A stretch of 64,000 nt of DNA from CAYPFY01 sp964410105 (GCA_964410105.1 CAYPFY010000001.1:1-64000); one strand, 5' to 3'; shown: positions 36,953-46,630, counted from the stretch's first letter. The notes: generated by a model not told the origin, from the letters alone. A program made the numbers and translations.

Positions 36953-37541
36953 AATTGCACAAAAAATCGACAGGGACCTCTTCATCCTGATCAATCAGAC
37001 GTGGGCCAACCCCTTTTTCGATCTCGTCATGCCACCGCTCACTGATTGGAATAAGCACTGGGCCGGTCTCTCCCTGGCGGGTTTTTTGTGGATCCTTCTT
37101 TTCTGGAAGGGGGGGAGGAGGGGGAGGGTTCTTGCCCTGCTTCTTATCCCCCTCATCACGATGACGGACCAGATGACGAGCGCAATCGTCAAGCCCTTCT
37201 TCCACCGTCCGCGCCCCTGCCACGAGAACGGGACGTTCATTGAGCAGCTGAGGCTCCTCGTCCCGTGCGGGAGCGGTTATTCGTTTCCGTCGTCCCATGC
37301 CGTCAATAATTTCGCCCTTGCCACGTTTCTGGGATACTACTACCGGCGCTGGGCATGGGCCTATCTTCTCTACGCCTCCCTCATGGGCTTTTCGAGAATT
37401 GTCGTTGGGGTGCATTACCCGCTGGATGTAGCAGCGGGAGCATTTTTCGGAATTGCGTGTGCCCTTCTCCTTATCGGCGCATGGGTGAAAGTCTCGGCGC
37501 AATTTCCCATCCTGCGGATCGACGATGCCACGATACCGTAG
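36945..37541 (+). CDS. PAP2-family membrane phosphatase
   Basis: 198 residues with six predicted helices. All three PAP2 motifs are present: KPFFHRPRP, SFPSSHAVN and SRIVVGVHYPLDV, containing the catalytic histidines. Together with the adjacent DedA protein, dephosphorylation of undecaprenyl pyrophosphate (bacitracin-resistance type) is a reasonable guess, though lipid phosphatases of other specificity look alike. It overlaps lnt by 17 bases. Confidence 0.9.
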   Translation: MIEIAQKIDRDLFILINQTWANPFFDLVMPPLTDWNKHWAGLSLAGFLWILLFWKGGRRGRVLALLLIPLITMTDQMTSAIVKPFFHRPRPCHENGTFIEQLRLLVPCGSGYSFPSSHAVNNFALATFLGYYYRRWAWAYLLYASLMGFSRIVVGVHYPLDVAAGAFFGIACALLLIGAWVKVSAQFPILRIDDATIP

Positions 37542-39120
37542 CCTTTTCGCAATCCTCGCCGGCATCCTCCTCGGTCTCTCGTTCCCCCCGTTTTCAAGTG
37601 GGGCGTTGGCCATGGTCGCTTTTGTTCCCCTGTTTTTTGCACTGAGGGAAGAAAATTTCCGCAGCGGTTTGCGCTATTCCTATGTGTGCTTTCTCGTTTT
37701 TAATCTCATTACCCTCTACTGGACCGGCGGATTCACGCATGGGAAAGACTTATACCTGATGGCGGCCGGGTCGCTTCTCATTCTCGCTCATCCCTTCTTC
37801 TTCCTGATTCCGATTGCCGCCTGGATCTACTTTCGCCGCCACTTCGGGATGAACCGCTCCCTGGTCGCATTCCCTTTTTTTTGGGTGACTTTTGAATACG
37901 TCCATTCGAGAACTCAGCTGAGCTTTCCCTGGATTTCACTGGGAAATACGCAGACTTATGACCTTTCGCTCATACAGTTTATCTCATGTACCGGCGCATC
38001 CGGACTCTCATTCCTGATCCTTTGTCTGAATGTGCTTGTCTATTTCTGGATTCATCAGATCGCACACCGTGGCTGGAAGCCTCTTTCGGCAAAGAGCGTT
38101 CTTCTGCTCGGTCTTATCGCCGCACTGTACATCCTCCCGAAATGGTATGGGGAATCGGTGATTGCGGAGAAAATTCCCCCCTCGACGACGACGGTCCGCG
38201 TCGGGGTCGTCCAGCCCAATATCGATCCTTTTGAAAAGTGGCAGGGTAATGCCGAGCGGCAGCTTTCCGAGATCCAGCAGATCACTGACCGGCTCGGCGG
38301 GACGGATCTTATCCTCTGGCCGGAAACGGCCGTCCCAGGTTATGTGCTCCATCCCTCGAACGCGGGAGTTTTTGAAAGAATAAGGAGGCAGGTCGACTCA
38401 CTCTCCATAAATCTGCTCACCGGGATTCCCGACCTGGTTTATTACACCGGGAAATATCCGGAAAGCAGCAAGAAGGCCCCTAACGGGGACCGATACGACA
38501 CTTTTAATAGTTCGATGCTTCTCCGCCCGAATTCCCCGCAAATTCAAAAGTATGCCAAAATTGTCCTCGTCCCGTTTGCGGAGAGGGTGCCCTTTGCAGA
38601 AGAGTTCAGCTTTCTGAATGCGGCGAGGTGGAACTTCGGTCTGGGGGGGTGGGCGCCCGGTACCGATACCGCGTTGCTTCATTTCACAACCGGAAAAGGT
38701 TTGCAGGTAAGGTTTTCCACGATGATCTGTTATGAGTCGGTTTATCCTGAGCTGGTGGCCTCGTTCGTTCGGAAGGGAGCGGAGTTTCTTACCGTCATAA
38801 CAAACGACAGCTGGTGGGGAAACACCTCGGGAGCGTATCAGCACAAACAGTTTTCCGTTCTTCGTGCGGTTGAGAACCGCCGGTGGATGGTCCAGTGCGC
38901 AAACGGCGGCATATCCTGCGTGGTGGATCCGCTCGGGATTATCAGGGATGAAACCAAAATGTTCACGCAAGCCTCGCTGATCGCCGGGGTGGAGCCGAGG
39001 CACGACCTGACATATTATACCCTTCATGGCGACTGGCTTGGAGAACTCTGCGGGGTGATCGCATCATTCCTCCTTGCTTCCGCGGTCGGGATGAGCGTTT
39101 TTCGCCGCATGCGGACGTGA
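37525..39120 (+). CDS. lnt: Apolipoprotein N-acyltransferase
   Basis: 531 residues; adds the third acyl chain to lipoproteins in the inner membrane. Six or so N-terminal helices (1-220) precede a nitrilase-type periplasmic domain. The catalytic triad is readable as E267 (LILWPETAVPGY), K345 (KYAKIVLVPFAE) and C402 (TMICYESVYP). The C-terminal helix (about 505-525) completes the fold. A Gram-negative cell envelope is implied by this gene. Confidence 0.95.
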   Translation: MPRYRSLFAILAGILLGLSFPPFSSGALAMVAFVPLFFALREENFRSGLRYSYVCFLVFNLITLYWTGGFTHGKDLYLMAAGSLLILAHPFFFLIPIAAWIYFRRHFGMNRSLVAFPFFWVTFEYVHSRTQLSFPWISLGNTQTYDLSLIQFISCTGASGLSFLILCLNVLVYFWIHQIAHRGWKPLSAKSVLLLGLIAALYILPKWYGESVIAEKIPPSTTTVRVGVVQPNIDPFEKWQGNAERQLSEIQQITDRLGGTDLILWPETAVPGYVLHPSNAGVFERIRRQVDSLSINLLTGIPDLVYYTGKYPESSKKAPNGDRYDTFNSSMLLRPNSPQIQKYAKIVLVPFAERVPFAEEFSFLNAARWNFGLGGWAPGTDTALLHFTTGKGLQVRFSTMICYESVYPELVASFVRKGAEFLTVITNDSWWGNTSGAYQHKQFSVLRAVENRRWMVQCANGGISCVVDPLGIIRDETKMFTQASLIAGVEPRHDLTYYTLHGDWLGELCGVIASFLLASAVGMSVFRRMRT

Positions 39121-39179
39121 TTTTGATTTATGCATTAACGAGTAATATATTGAAAACTCAGGACATTAAGCTATCCGAT

Positions 39180-40211
39180 ATGAAGTTCATCGATCTGCGA
39201 AGCGACACTGTCACGAAGCCTTCGGCGGCCATGATGCGGGCTATCCTCAGCGCGGAGGTGGGGGACGACGTTTTCGGCGAGGACCCGACAGTCAACTCCC
39301 TCCAGGAGAGGGTTGCTGACCTGTTTGGTAAGGAGTCGGCCCTCTTCGTCCCGAGCGGAACCATGGGTAACGAAATATGCATAAAAGCGCATACGGAGCC
39401 GGGGAACGAGATCATCGTGGAGCAGGAATCTCACATATTCGTCTACGAGACGGCTGCTCCCTCTCTTCTCTCCGGAGTGCAGATGAACCCTGTAAGAGGG
39501 GTGCGTGGAGTAATGCCGCTTGATGCACTCAAGAATGCCATACGGCCGAAAGCCTATTACATGCCCCGGACGACCCTGATCTGCATCGAAAATACACACG
39601 GTCTTTCCGCCGGCTCCGTGTACCCCCTGGAAAGAATCAGGGAGACCCGTCAGCTGGCCCTTTCGGGGGGGATCAAGATGCATCTCGACGGAGCCCGGAT
39701 CTGGAATGCCTCGATCGCCTCCGGTGTTGCGCTGACGGACTATGCCCGGAATTTCGATTCCCTTTCGGTGTGCTTCTCAAAGGGGCTCGGTGCTCCGGTT
39801 GGATCCATTGTCATCGGGGATTCAGAGTTCATCGCCCGGGCGAGGAAGTTCAGAAAGATTTTTGGCGGGGGAATGCGCCAGGCGGGCTTGCTTGCGGCCG
39901 CCGCTCATTACGCCCTCGATCATAACATTGAGAGATTGAGGGAGGACCATGAGAAGGCAAAATACTTCGCCAACGAACTCCGGACGCTGAACGATATGGG
40001 GATCAATCCGGAGGAGGTTCAGACGAACATGGTCTTTGCGGACATCACACGGTCAGGAAAATCTCAGGAGGAAGTACTCAACCTGCTGAAATCAAGGGGA
40101 ATACTGCTGACTCCTGAACGGAATACCTCGATCCGCGCGGTCATGCACCTGGACGTTTCCATGGCGGACGTCAAAGAAGCGGCAAAAACGTTCAAAACCC
40201 TCTTCAGCTGA
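39180..40211 (+). CDS. Low-specificity threonine aldolase
   Basis: 343-residue PLP enzyme cleaving threonine and allo-threonine to glycine and acetaldehyde. The start MKFIDLRSDTVTKPSAAM is the family N-terminus, hence ATG 39180; an upstream GTG at 39117 overlapping lnt would add an unrelated tail. The PLP lysine is in VCFSKGLGAPVGS, and HLDGARIWNA is the substrate and cofactor region. Some family members are beta-eliminating lyases, so exact substrate is inferred. Confidence 0.9.
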   Translation: MKFIDLRSDTVTKPSAAMMRAILSAEVGDDVFGEDPTVNSLQERVADLFGKESALFVPSGTMGNEICIKAHTEPGNEIIVEQESHIFVYETAAPSLLSGVQMNPVRGVRGVMPLDALKNAIRPKAYYMPRTTLICIENTHGLSAGSVYPLERIRETRQLALSGGIKMHLDGARIWNASIASGVALTDYARNFDSLSVCFSKGLGAPVGSIVIGDSEFIARARKFRKIFGGGMRQAGLLAAAAHYALDHNIERLREDHEKAKYFANELRTLNDMGINPEEVQTNMVFADITRSGKSQEEVLNLLKSRGILLTPERNTSIRAVMHLDVSMADVKEAAKTFKTLFS

Positions 40212-40216
40212 GCCAG

Positions 40217-40669
40217 GTGGACCGGTCCAAGTTCAAATTCTCTTCCCAAATCAGGGTTCGCAATTATGAAGTGGACTGGCAGGGGATCGTCCATAACGCT
40301 ACCTATCTCCTGTACTTTGAGGTGGGACGCATTGAGTATTTGAAGAATATCAAGCTGCTCGATGTCGATTCGATAGCCGGGCGGGACTCGTACGTCTTGC
40401 TCGCCCGCAACGAAATCGATTACCGCCAGCCGGCCCGCTTTGACGAAGTGCTGACAGTGCATACGCGCATTTCATATATCAGGAACACCAGCTTCGCCTT
40501 TGAAGGATTCATCGAGTCGTCCTCAGGGAGCATCAAGGCCGAAAACGTGGCAATTCATGTCTGGGTCGACAGAAAAACGGGTACTGCCATCCGCGCGGGG
40601 GACAATTTCAGGCGAATTGTGGGCGAATTTGAAGGGAAGGACATAGTTCTCCTCGAGAGCGACCCGTAG
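40217..40669 (+). CDS. Acyl-CoA thioesterase, hotdog fold
   Basis: 150 residues of the 4-hydroxybenzoyl-CoA thioesterase / YbgC type. The catalytic-loop region VDWQGIVHNATYLLYFEVGR holds the active-site aspartate, followed by LLARNEIDYRQPARFDE. Start is GTG 40217, five bases after the aldolase. Substrate chain length unknown. Last gene before the rimP promoter. Confidence 0.85.
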   Translation: MDRSKFKFSSQIRVRNYEVDWQGIVHNATYLLYFEVGRIEYLKNIKLLDVDSIAGRDSYVLLARNEIDYRQPARFDEVLTVHTRISYIRNTSFAFEGFIESSSGSIKAENVAIHVWVDRKTGTAIRAGDNFRRIVGEFEGKDIVLLESDP

Positions 40670-40675
40670 CCCGAT

Positions 40676-40704
40676 TTGCAATTCACCCAAACTCTTTTTA
40701 TATT
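40676..40704 (+). promoter_or_regulatory. Sigma70-type promoter upstream of rimP
   Basis: TTGCAA (40676-40681), 17-base spacer, TATATT (40699-40704). Transcription would begin near 40711, just 11 bases before a strong terminator hairpin. Confidence 0.7.
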
Positions 40705-40721
40705 GCCAGTGCCCCGATTTA

Positions 40722-40749
40722 AAGTCCCACCCTCGATGGGACTTTTTTC
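40722..40749 (+). terminator. Terminator or attenuator in the rimP leader
   Basis: An 8-bp stem AAGTCCCA (40722-40729) with TGGGACTT (40737-40744), a 7-base loop and a T-run (40743-40748). It could end the upstream thioesterase transcript, but it lies downstream of the rimP promoter, so transcripts from that promoter must read through it. Attenuation of the rimP-nusA-infB operon, plausibly by NusA, is the likely purpose. Confidence 0.75.
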
Positions 40750-40782
40750 GTTTCAGAATCCGGCTTTTATCCCGGGTACCAT

Positions 40783-41235
40783 ATGGCAAGCGTCGATCAA
40801 ATCCAGAATATCGTTTCCCCGATTGTCGAATCCAGGGGCGCATTCGTCGTGGAAATCAATATCCGGGGCACACAGAACGGAAAAGTTGTCGAGATTTTCG
40901 TCGACACGGACCGCGGGATTACGACGGGGGAATGCGCCGATTTGAGCAACGAGATCTCCCCGACGCTCGACAGGGCGAGTCTCTTCGCTCACCGGTACCA
41001 TCTTGTGGTCTCCTCCCCCGGCGTCGAGCGGCCCCTGAAGTTTGCGCGACAGTATCCCCGGAACGTCGGGAGGGCGATGATCATATCCTACCGGGACGAT
41101 GGGATCGAGGGAAAAATACAGGGGACCCTGATCGAGGCGACTCCCTCGGAGCTGTCTCTCCGCACGGAGAAGGGAGAACTTAAAAAAATCCCCGTGGACC
41201 AGGTGCTTGAGGCTCGGGTCAAGGCCGCCTGGTGA
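40783..41235 (+). CDS. rimP: Ribosome maturation factor RimP
   Basis: 150 residues; assists 30S subunit assembly. N-terminal alpha-beta domain includes VVEINIRG and VEIFVDTDRGITTGECADLS, with the conserved VVSSPGVERPLKFARQYPRNVG linker, and a small C-terminal Sm-like barrel. First gene of the conserved rimP-nusA-infB operon, with an attenuator-like leader upstream. Confidence 0.93.
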   Translation: MASVDQIQNIVSPIVESRGAFVVEINIRGTQNGKVVEIFVDTDRGITTGECADLSNEISPTLDRASLFAHRYHLVVSSPGVERPLKFARQYPRNVGRAMIISYRDDGIEGKIQGTLIEATPSELSLRTEKGELKKIPVDQVLEARVKAAW

Positions 41236-41260
41236 AATATCTAATTTTTGAGAGGTTAGG

Positions 41261-42637
41261 ATGAATTACGAGATTGTTGAATCCTTCTCCCAGATGGTCC
41301 GGGAAAAGAGAATTGATAAGGATATGCTCGCCGGCATCATCGAGGATGTGTTCTCGATGATGGTGAGGAAGAAATACGGCATGGAGTCCCGTTTCGATGT
41401 CGTGGTGAACATGGATAAGGGAGACATTGAGATTTACCTGGAAAAGCAGATCGTCGAACAGGTCACCGATCCCAGCACACAGATCGACCTCGAAACGGTC
41501 CGCAAGAAAACGGACGAGCCGCTTGCCATCGGGGATGATTTCGTTGAAGTGGTCGACCTCCAGAGTTTCGGCAGGCGTCTTGTTGTGAGCGCCAAGCAGA
41601 ATCTCAACCAGCGGATCAAAGAGGTCGAAAAGGAGATCATCTACAACGAGTACAGCAACTCCGTCGGGGAGATCATCGTCGGGGAGATTTATCAGATCCG
41701 GAAAGGGGAGATCCTCATCAACCACAACCGGAACGAGCTCATTCTCCCGAAAAACGAGCAAATCGCCCGCGAACGATACCGCAAAGGGGATACGATCAGA
41801 GCCCTTCTGAAAGAAGTGCGCAAGAACGCCTCATCGCCCATGGTGATCATCTCCCGTTCGGATCCCAAATTCTTGTCAAAACTATTCGAGATCGAGATTC
41901 CGGAGATTTATGACGGCGTCATCGAGATCAAGGCCGTGGCCCGCGAGGCGGGCGAACGATCGAAGGTCGCCGTGGAGTCGCATGATGACCGGATCGATGC
42001 CGTCGGAGCGTGCGTCGGGATGAAGGGCGTGAGGATACACGCCATCGTCCGCGAGCTCAATAACGAGAACATCGACGTCATCAACTTTTCCGACAACAGC
42101 ACCGTTTTCATCCAGCGTGCCCTCTCGCCGGCCAAGCTCAAGAGCCTGCAGCTGGATGAGGCCACCAAGACGGCGACCGCCCTGGTCGACAAGGATCAGG
42201 TTTCGCTCGCGATCGGCCGGAACGGGCAGAACATCCGCCTCGCCTCAAAGCTGACCGGCTACGAGATCAATATCGTGAAGGAAGGAGCCGAGGAAGAGTA
42301 TGACATGGACCTCGAGGAATTCCGCGAAGAGCTCGGCGAGCCTCTCTACGAACGATTGATGGATGAGGGGTACGAAACGGCCCGGGCGGTGATCGATGCT
42401 CACATGGACGATCTCCTTGCGATCGAAGGCCTTGACGAGGAGAAGATCAAGTCGATCAAGGAGATGATGAAACGGGAGATCGAGGAAGCGGAAGTTGAGG
42501 AGGAAGAAGTGCCAGCAGTCCCGGCGGCCGAGAAGGGAAATACGCCTGCCCCGGCGCCGCCGCCGGCAGAAGTCGATGGCAACGTTGCAGAAGCCCCGCA
42601 GGATAAAGAACCGGAGGAGACCGAACCGGCGCCATGA
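41261..42637 (+). CDS. nusA: Transcription termination/antitermination factor NusA
   Basis: 458 residues. N-terminal RNA polymerase-binding domain (1-125), S1 domain (about 130-200, VGEIIVGEIYQIRKGEILI), and two KH domains (AVESHDDRIDAVGACVGMKG and VSLAIGRNGQNIRLASKLTGYEI). The C-terminus has one helix-hairpin-helix-like stretch, then an acidic, proline-rich tail, with no alpha-proteobacterial AR repeats. A clear GAGGTTAGG precedes the ATG. It overlaps infB by four bases. Confidence 0.96.
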   Translation: MNYEIVESFSQMVREKRIDKDMLAGIIEDVFSMMVRKKYGMESRFDVVVNMDKGDIEIYLEKQIVEQVTDPSTQIDLETVRKKTDEPLAIGDDFVEVVDLQSFGRRLVVSAKQNLNQRIKEVEKEIIYNEYSNSVGEIIVGEIYQIRKGEILINHNRNELILPKNEQIARERYRKGDTIRALLKEVRKNASSPMVIISRSDPKFLSKLFEIEIPEIYDGVIEIKAVAREAGERSKVAVESHDDRIDAVGACVGMKGVRIHAIVRELNNENIDVINFSDNSTVFIQRALSPAKLKSLQLDEATKTATALVDKDQVSLAIGRNGQNIRLASKLTGYEINIVKEGAEEEYDMDLEEFREELGEPLYERLMDEGYETARAVIDAHMDDLLAIEGLDEEKIKSIKEMMKREIEEAEVEEEEVPAVPAAEKGNTPAPAPPPAEVDGNVAEAPQDKEPEETEPAP

Positions 42638-45297
42638 CCGAAAAGACACAGTCCAGGAAAAAGATCTATCAGATCGCGAAGGAGATCAACATCTCCCACG
42701 AGACTCTGATGGACTATCTAAAAAAGAAGGGACACGAGGTCAAGAGCCACATGTCCGTGGTGGATGACGCGATGATGCACGATATCCTTTCCCATTTCAA
42801 GAAGGACAAGGAGGTCGCTGAAAAGCACCAGCGCAAGATCCAGACCATGCGCGAAACCCGGAAGAAGGTGGAATCGAAGGCAGCCGCGGTCGCCGAGACG
42901 TCGAAAGCCAAGGTCGTGAAGAAGGAGAAGCCCGAGGAGATGGCAGAGGGGGCGCCGCCGCTACCGCATCCTCCGCCGGCCGTCGTTGAGACGGAGGTGA
43001 AGCGGGCCGAGGAGATTCCTCAGCCCGTAGCTCCCGCGGCTGAAAATGTTCCCTCCGTCGGCGAGATCGGCGAGCCCGAGGTTGTTGAGGCGGAAGTTGA
43101 AGCGAGCGCAAAGACCGAGCAGAAGCCGGAAATCCTCGCCCGCCGCACTCCCAAGATGGGGCTGAAGATCAAGGGGAAGATCGACCTGGAGGAGGTCAAC
43201 CGTTCAAACGCTGTTCACGAGGGTCTCACCGAGCCGGCGGAAGGCGCCGCGGCGAAGGAGGACGAACAGAAGAAGAAAAAGAAGAAGAAAAAGAGAATCC
43301 GCACCGAGGTTCCCTCGGTGCCGGTGGTCGAGGAGACCGACGAGCTACAGCGAAAATCGAAAAAGAAGAAGAAGCTCAAGTACCGGGAGGTCGATAAGGT
43401 GGAAGTCGAAGAGGCGATCAAGCGCACTCTGGCGGAGATGGATGAAGGGGGGGCAGTCGTCCAGCGCGCCAATTTCAAGAAGAAACGGAAGGAAAAGCGC
43501 CTCATGGAGGAACAGCGCCACCTCGAAGAGATGGAAAGGGAGAAATCCATCCTTCGCGTGACGGAATTCGTCTCCGTGCACGAATTGGCCAACCTCATGG
43601 GCGTCAATGTTGCCGATGTCATCAAGAAGTGCATCGAACTGGGGCTGATGGTGTCGATCAACCAGCGGCTCGACAAGGACACGATCACCCTTGTGGCCGA
43701 CGAATTCGGGCTCGAGGTCCGCTTCTTCTCTGAGCTCGACGAGGAGCTCGCGGAGGAGGAGCCGGCTGACGAGGCCGCGCTCGCGATGCGTCCCCCGGTC
43801 GTCACCATCATGGGACACGTCGACCACGGCAAGACGTCTCTCCTTGACTACATCCGGCGCAGCAATGTCGTCGCCGGCGAGGCCGGGGGTATAACCCAGC
43901 ATATCGGCGCCTACATGGTGACCCTCGACAACGGGAAGAACATCACCTTTCTTGATACTCCGGGCCATGAGGCGTTCACGGCCATGCGCGCCCGCGGGGC
44001 GCAGCTCACCGACATCGTGGTCCTTGTGGTCGCGGCGGACGATAACGTGATGCCGCAGACCGTCGAGGCCATAAGCCACGCCCAGGCCGCCAACGTTCCG
44101 ATCGTCATTGCGATCAACAAGACCGATAAGCCCGAGGCGAACGCCGACCGGATCCGCCAGCAGCTTTCGGAGAAAAACGTGCTCGTCGAAGAGTGGGGGG
44201 GAAAATACCAGAGCGTCGAGCTCTCGGCTCGCACCGGAAAAAACGTCGGCCTCCTGCTCGAAAAAATTCTCCTCGAGGCGGAGGTTCTGGATCTGAAGGC
44301 GAGCCCCGATGGCTTCGCCCGGGGCGCCGTCGTGGAAGCGCAGGTGGACAAGGGGAAGGGAACCGTCGCGACGGTCCTCGTCCAGAGGGGGAGGATGATG
44401 GTCGGCGATTCCTTCATTGCCGGGATCCAGAGCGGGAAGGTGAGGGCGATGCTCGACGAGCGGGGACGTCGCCTTGAATCAGTCGGACCTTCGATGCCGG
44501 TTCAGATCCTCGGATTCGACGGCGTGCCGCAGGCCGGGGACGGGTTCGCCGTGGTCGAAAGCGAGCGGGAGGCGCGCGATATCAGCCTCCGGCGCCAGCA
44601 GATGAAACGCGAACAGGATTTCCGGCTCATCCGGAGCGTCACGCTCGACGATATTTCAAAGAAAATTCAGGAAGGCCAGATCAAGGAGCTCAAGGTGATC
44701 GTGAAGGGCGACGTGGACGGCTCGGTCGGCGCTCTGTCCGATTCGCTCATGAAGATCACGCACGAAGAAGTCCGTGTCCACGTTATCCATCATGCCGTCG
44801 GCGGGATATCCGAGTCCGATGTCCTCCTCGCCGCCGCATCCGATGCCATCATCATCGGATTTCATGTGCGTCCGAACCTGAACGCACGGCGCCTTGCCGA
44901 ACAGGAATCGATCGATATCCGGCTCTACAACATCATCTACGACGCCATCGAAGATGTGAAGAAAGCGCTCGAGGGCCTTTTGACTCCCGAGAAGAACGAG
45001 GAGATAACGGCCACCGTGGAGGTCCGGGAAATATTCAAGGTGCCGCGGATCGGAACCGTTGCCGGGTGTTCCGTCCAGGACGGAAAGATCGCCCGCGGAA
45101 ACAAGGTGCGCCTCATCCGGGACGGGATCGTCGTCTTCGAGGGGGGCATCGCCTCTCTCCGCCGGTTCAAGGACGACGTCCGTGAGGTGGAAGCCGGCTT
45201 CGAGTGCGGCATCGGGCTCGAAGGCTTTAACGATATCAAGGTGGGGGATACGATCGAGGCCTACAAGATTGTCGAAACGATGAGAAAGCTGGTGTGA
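42634..45297 (+). CDS. infB: Translation initiation factor IF-2
   Basis: 887 residues. Residues 1-70 form the N-terminal IF2_N motif region (KKIYQIAKEINISHETLMDYLKK). Then comes a long charged linker with alanine/proline/glutamate stretches and lysine runs (43270-43300 and 43350-43380), before a second IF2_N repeat (FVSVHELANLMGVN). The GTPase starts with GHVDHGKT at 394-401, followed by DTPGHEAF and NKTDKPEA, and the fMet-tRNA-binding C-terminal domains. Lysine runs in the coding sequence are A-rich, but I see no frameshift. Confidence 0.97.
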   Translation: MTEKTQSRKKIYQIAKEINISHETLMDYLKKKGHEVKSHMSVVDDAMMHDILSHFKKDKEVAEKHQRKIQTMRETRKKVESKAAAVAETSKAKVVKKEKPEEMAEGAPPLPHPPPAVVETEVKRAEEIPQPVAPAAENVPSVGEIGEPEVVEAEVEASAKTEQKPEILARRTPKMGLKIKGKIDLEEVNRSNAVHEGLTEPAEGAAAKEDEQKKKKKKKKRIRTEVPSVPVVEETDELQRKSKKKKKLKYREVDKVEVEEAIKRTLAEMDEGGAVVQRANFKKKRKEKRLMEEQRHLEEMEREKSILRVTEFVSVHELANLMGVNVADVIKKCIELGLMVSINQRLDKDTITLVADEFGLEVRFFSELDEELAEEEPADEAALAMRPPVVTIMGHVDHGKTSLLDYIRRSNVVAGEAGGITQHIGAYMVTLDNGKNITFLDTPGHEAFTAMRARGAQLTDIVVLVVAADDNVMPQTVEAISHAQAANVPIVIAINKTDKPEANADRIRQQLSEKNVLVEEWGGKYQSVELSARTGKNVGLLLEKILLEAEVLDLKASPDGFARGAVVEAQVDKGKGTVATVLVQRGRMMVGDSFIAGIQSGKVRAMLDERGRRLESVGPSMPVQILGFDGVPQAGDGFAVVESEREARDISLRRQQMKREQDFRLIRSVTLDDISKKIQEGQIKELKVIVKGDVDGSVGALSDSLMKITHEEVRVHVIHHAVGGISESDVLLAAASDAIIIGFHVRPNLNARRLAEQESIDIRLYNIIYDAIEDVKKALEGLLTPEKNEEITATVEVREIFKVPRIGTVAGCSVQDGKIARGNKVRLIRDGIVVFEGGIASLRRFKDDVREVEAGFECGIGLEGFNDIKVGDTIEAYKIVETMRKLV

Positions 45298-45301
45298 CGT
45301 C

Positions 45302-45664
45302 ATGTCGTTACGAACGGAACGAGTTGCGTCCCTCATCAAAGAGGAAGTGGGGATGTTTTTCACCCGCGAGTACAGGGATCCCGCCTACGGATTCATCACC
45401 GTCACCGACGTGCATGTCTCGCCGGACCTGCGTACCGCAAAGATCTACGTGAGCATCATGGGTTCGCCGGAGAAGCGGGAAGCGACGATGAACATGCTCG
45501 AAAACCACAAAGGCGAGATCCGTTCGTTCATCGGATCGCACATCCGGCTCAAATTCACCCCGGCCGTGCACTTTTATGTCGATGAGACTCTCGACCGGGT
45601 TGAAAAGATCGACCGGCTGATCAAGCAGATCCACAAGGATGAACGGCCGTCCAGCACGCCCTGA
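45302..45664 (+). CDS. rbfA: 30S ribosome-binding factor A
   Basis: 120 residues, KH-like assembly factor for the 30S 5' domain. Motifs include SLRTERVASLIKEEVG and the ARL-like core FITVTDVHVSPDLRTAKIYVSI, then HIRLKFTPAVHFYVDETLD. Four bases separate it from infB. In most genomes truB follows, but here it is absent and ribF follows directly. Confidence 0.95.
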   Translation: MSLRTERVASLIKEEVGMFFTREYRDPAYGFITVTDVHVSPDLRTAKIYVSIMGSPEKREATMNMLENHKGEIRSFIGSHIRLKFTPAVHFYVDETLDRVEKIDRLIKQIHKDERPSSTP

Positions 45665-45673
45665 TTTTTTTCG

Positions 45674-46630
45674 ATGATCACCGGCACCGCATCCCGTCCG
45701 CTCGGATTTAACGCAAACTCGGTCGTGACCGTCGGGACGTTCGACGGAGTGCATCTCGGCCACCGCTCGATCCTGAGGGAGCTCATGCGGCGATCGGCGG
45801 CCCTCTCGGCGCGGAGCATCGTCATCACGTTCGACCGGCATCCGCGCGAGGTTTTGGGAAAAGGGCCCGTCGACTTGCTCACGCCTCTTGAGGACCGGCT
45901 CGCGCTGATCGAGGCTGCCGGCGCCGATGCGGCGCTCGTCCTTGAATTTACTTACGAGTTCTCGCGGCAGACCCCCCGCGATTTCTTCGAAAAAACAGTT
46001 ATCAGGGGGACGGGCGCGAGCGAAGTCATCGTCGGATATGATCACATGTTTGGCCGCGACCGGGAAGCCGGGATCCGCGAACTGCGCGCTCTCGGGGATG
46101 AATACAGGTTCGGCGTGACCGTGGTCGACCCCGTCACCGTCGGCGGGGAGCTCGTCAAAAGCTCCAGGATCCGGGAACTCCTCCTCCGGGGGGATGCAGC
46201 GCACGCCGAAAAACTTCTCGGCCGTCCCTACGGATTCCGGGGGATGGTCATCGCCGGCGATCGGCGCGGCGCTTCGCTGGGATTTCCGACGGCCAATATC
46301 GCGGCCGGAGACAGCCGCCAGCTTGTTCCTGCCGGGGGGGTCTATTGCGTCCAGGTCTCTTTCGACGGTCGCCGGACGGGCGGAATGCTCAATATCGGCG
46401 TCCGTCCGACCTTTGCCGATTCAGGGACGCGCACGATCGAGGTGAACATCTTCGATTTTTCAGGAGATCTCTACGGGAAGACGATCACAGTGGAATTTTT
46501 GAAACGCATACGGGACGAGAAGAGATTCTCATCCGCGAAACTACTCATTGAACAATTGCGGCGGGACCGGGACGAGTGCCTTCAGTACCTCGCTTCCTCC
46601 GTGATGGCGAACTCAGGAAAGGAGTTTTAA
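45674..46630 (+). CDS. ribF: Bifunctional riboflavin kinase / FAD synthetase
   Basis: 318 residues. The N-terminal adenylyltransferase has TVGTFDGVHLGHRSIL near residue 17-32 and the helix KSSRIRELLLRGD; the C-terminal kinase has GRPYGFRGMVIAGDRRGASLGFPTANI near 190-216 and LNIGVRPTF. It makes FMN and FAD, which serve NadB and others. Its TAA shares one base with the rpsO start codon. Confidence 0.95.
   Translation: MITGTASRPLGFNANSVVTVGTFDGVHLGHRSILRELMRRSAALSARSIVITFDRHPREVLGKGPVDLLTPLEDRLALIEAAGADAALVLEFTYEFSRQTPRDFFEKTVIRGTGASEVIVGYDHMFGRDREAGIRELRALGDEYRFGVTVVDPVTVGGELVKSSRIRELLLRGDAAHAEKLLGRPYGFRGMVIAGDRRGASLGFPTANIAAGDSRQLVPAGGVYCVQVSFDGRRTGGMLNIGVRPTFADSGTRTIEVNIFDFSGDLYGKTITVEFLKRIRDEKRFSSAKLLIEQLRRDRDECLQYLASSVMANSGKEF

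Noticed and set aside
43260..43390. A-rich lysine runs in infB as programmed frameshift sites
   Set aside because: Lysine-rich linkers are common in IF-2 and the reading frame stays intact throughout.
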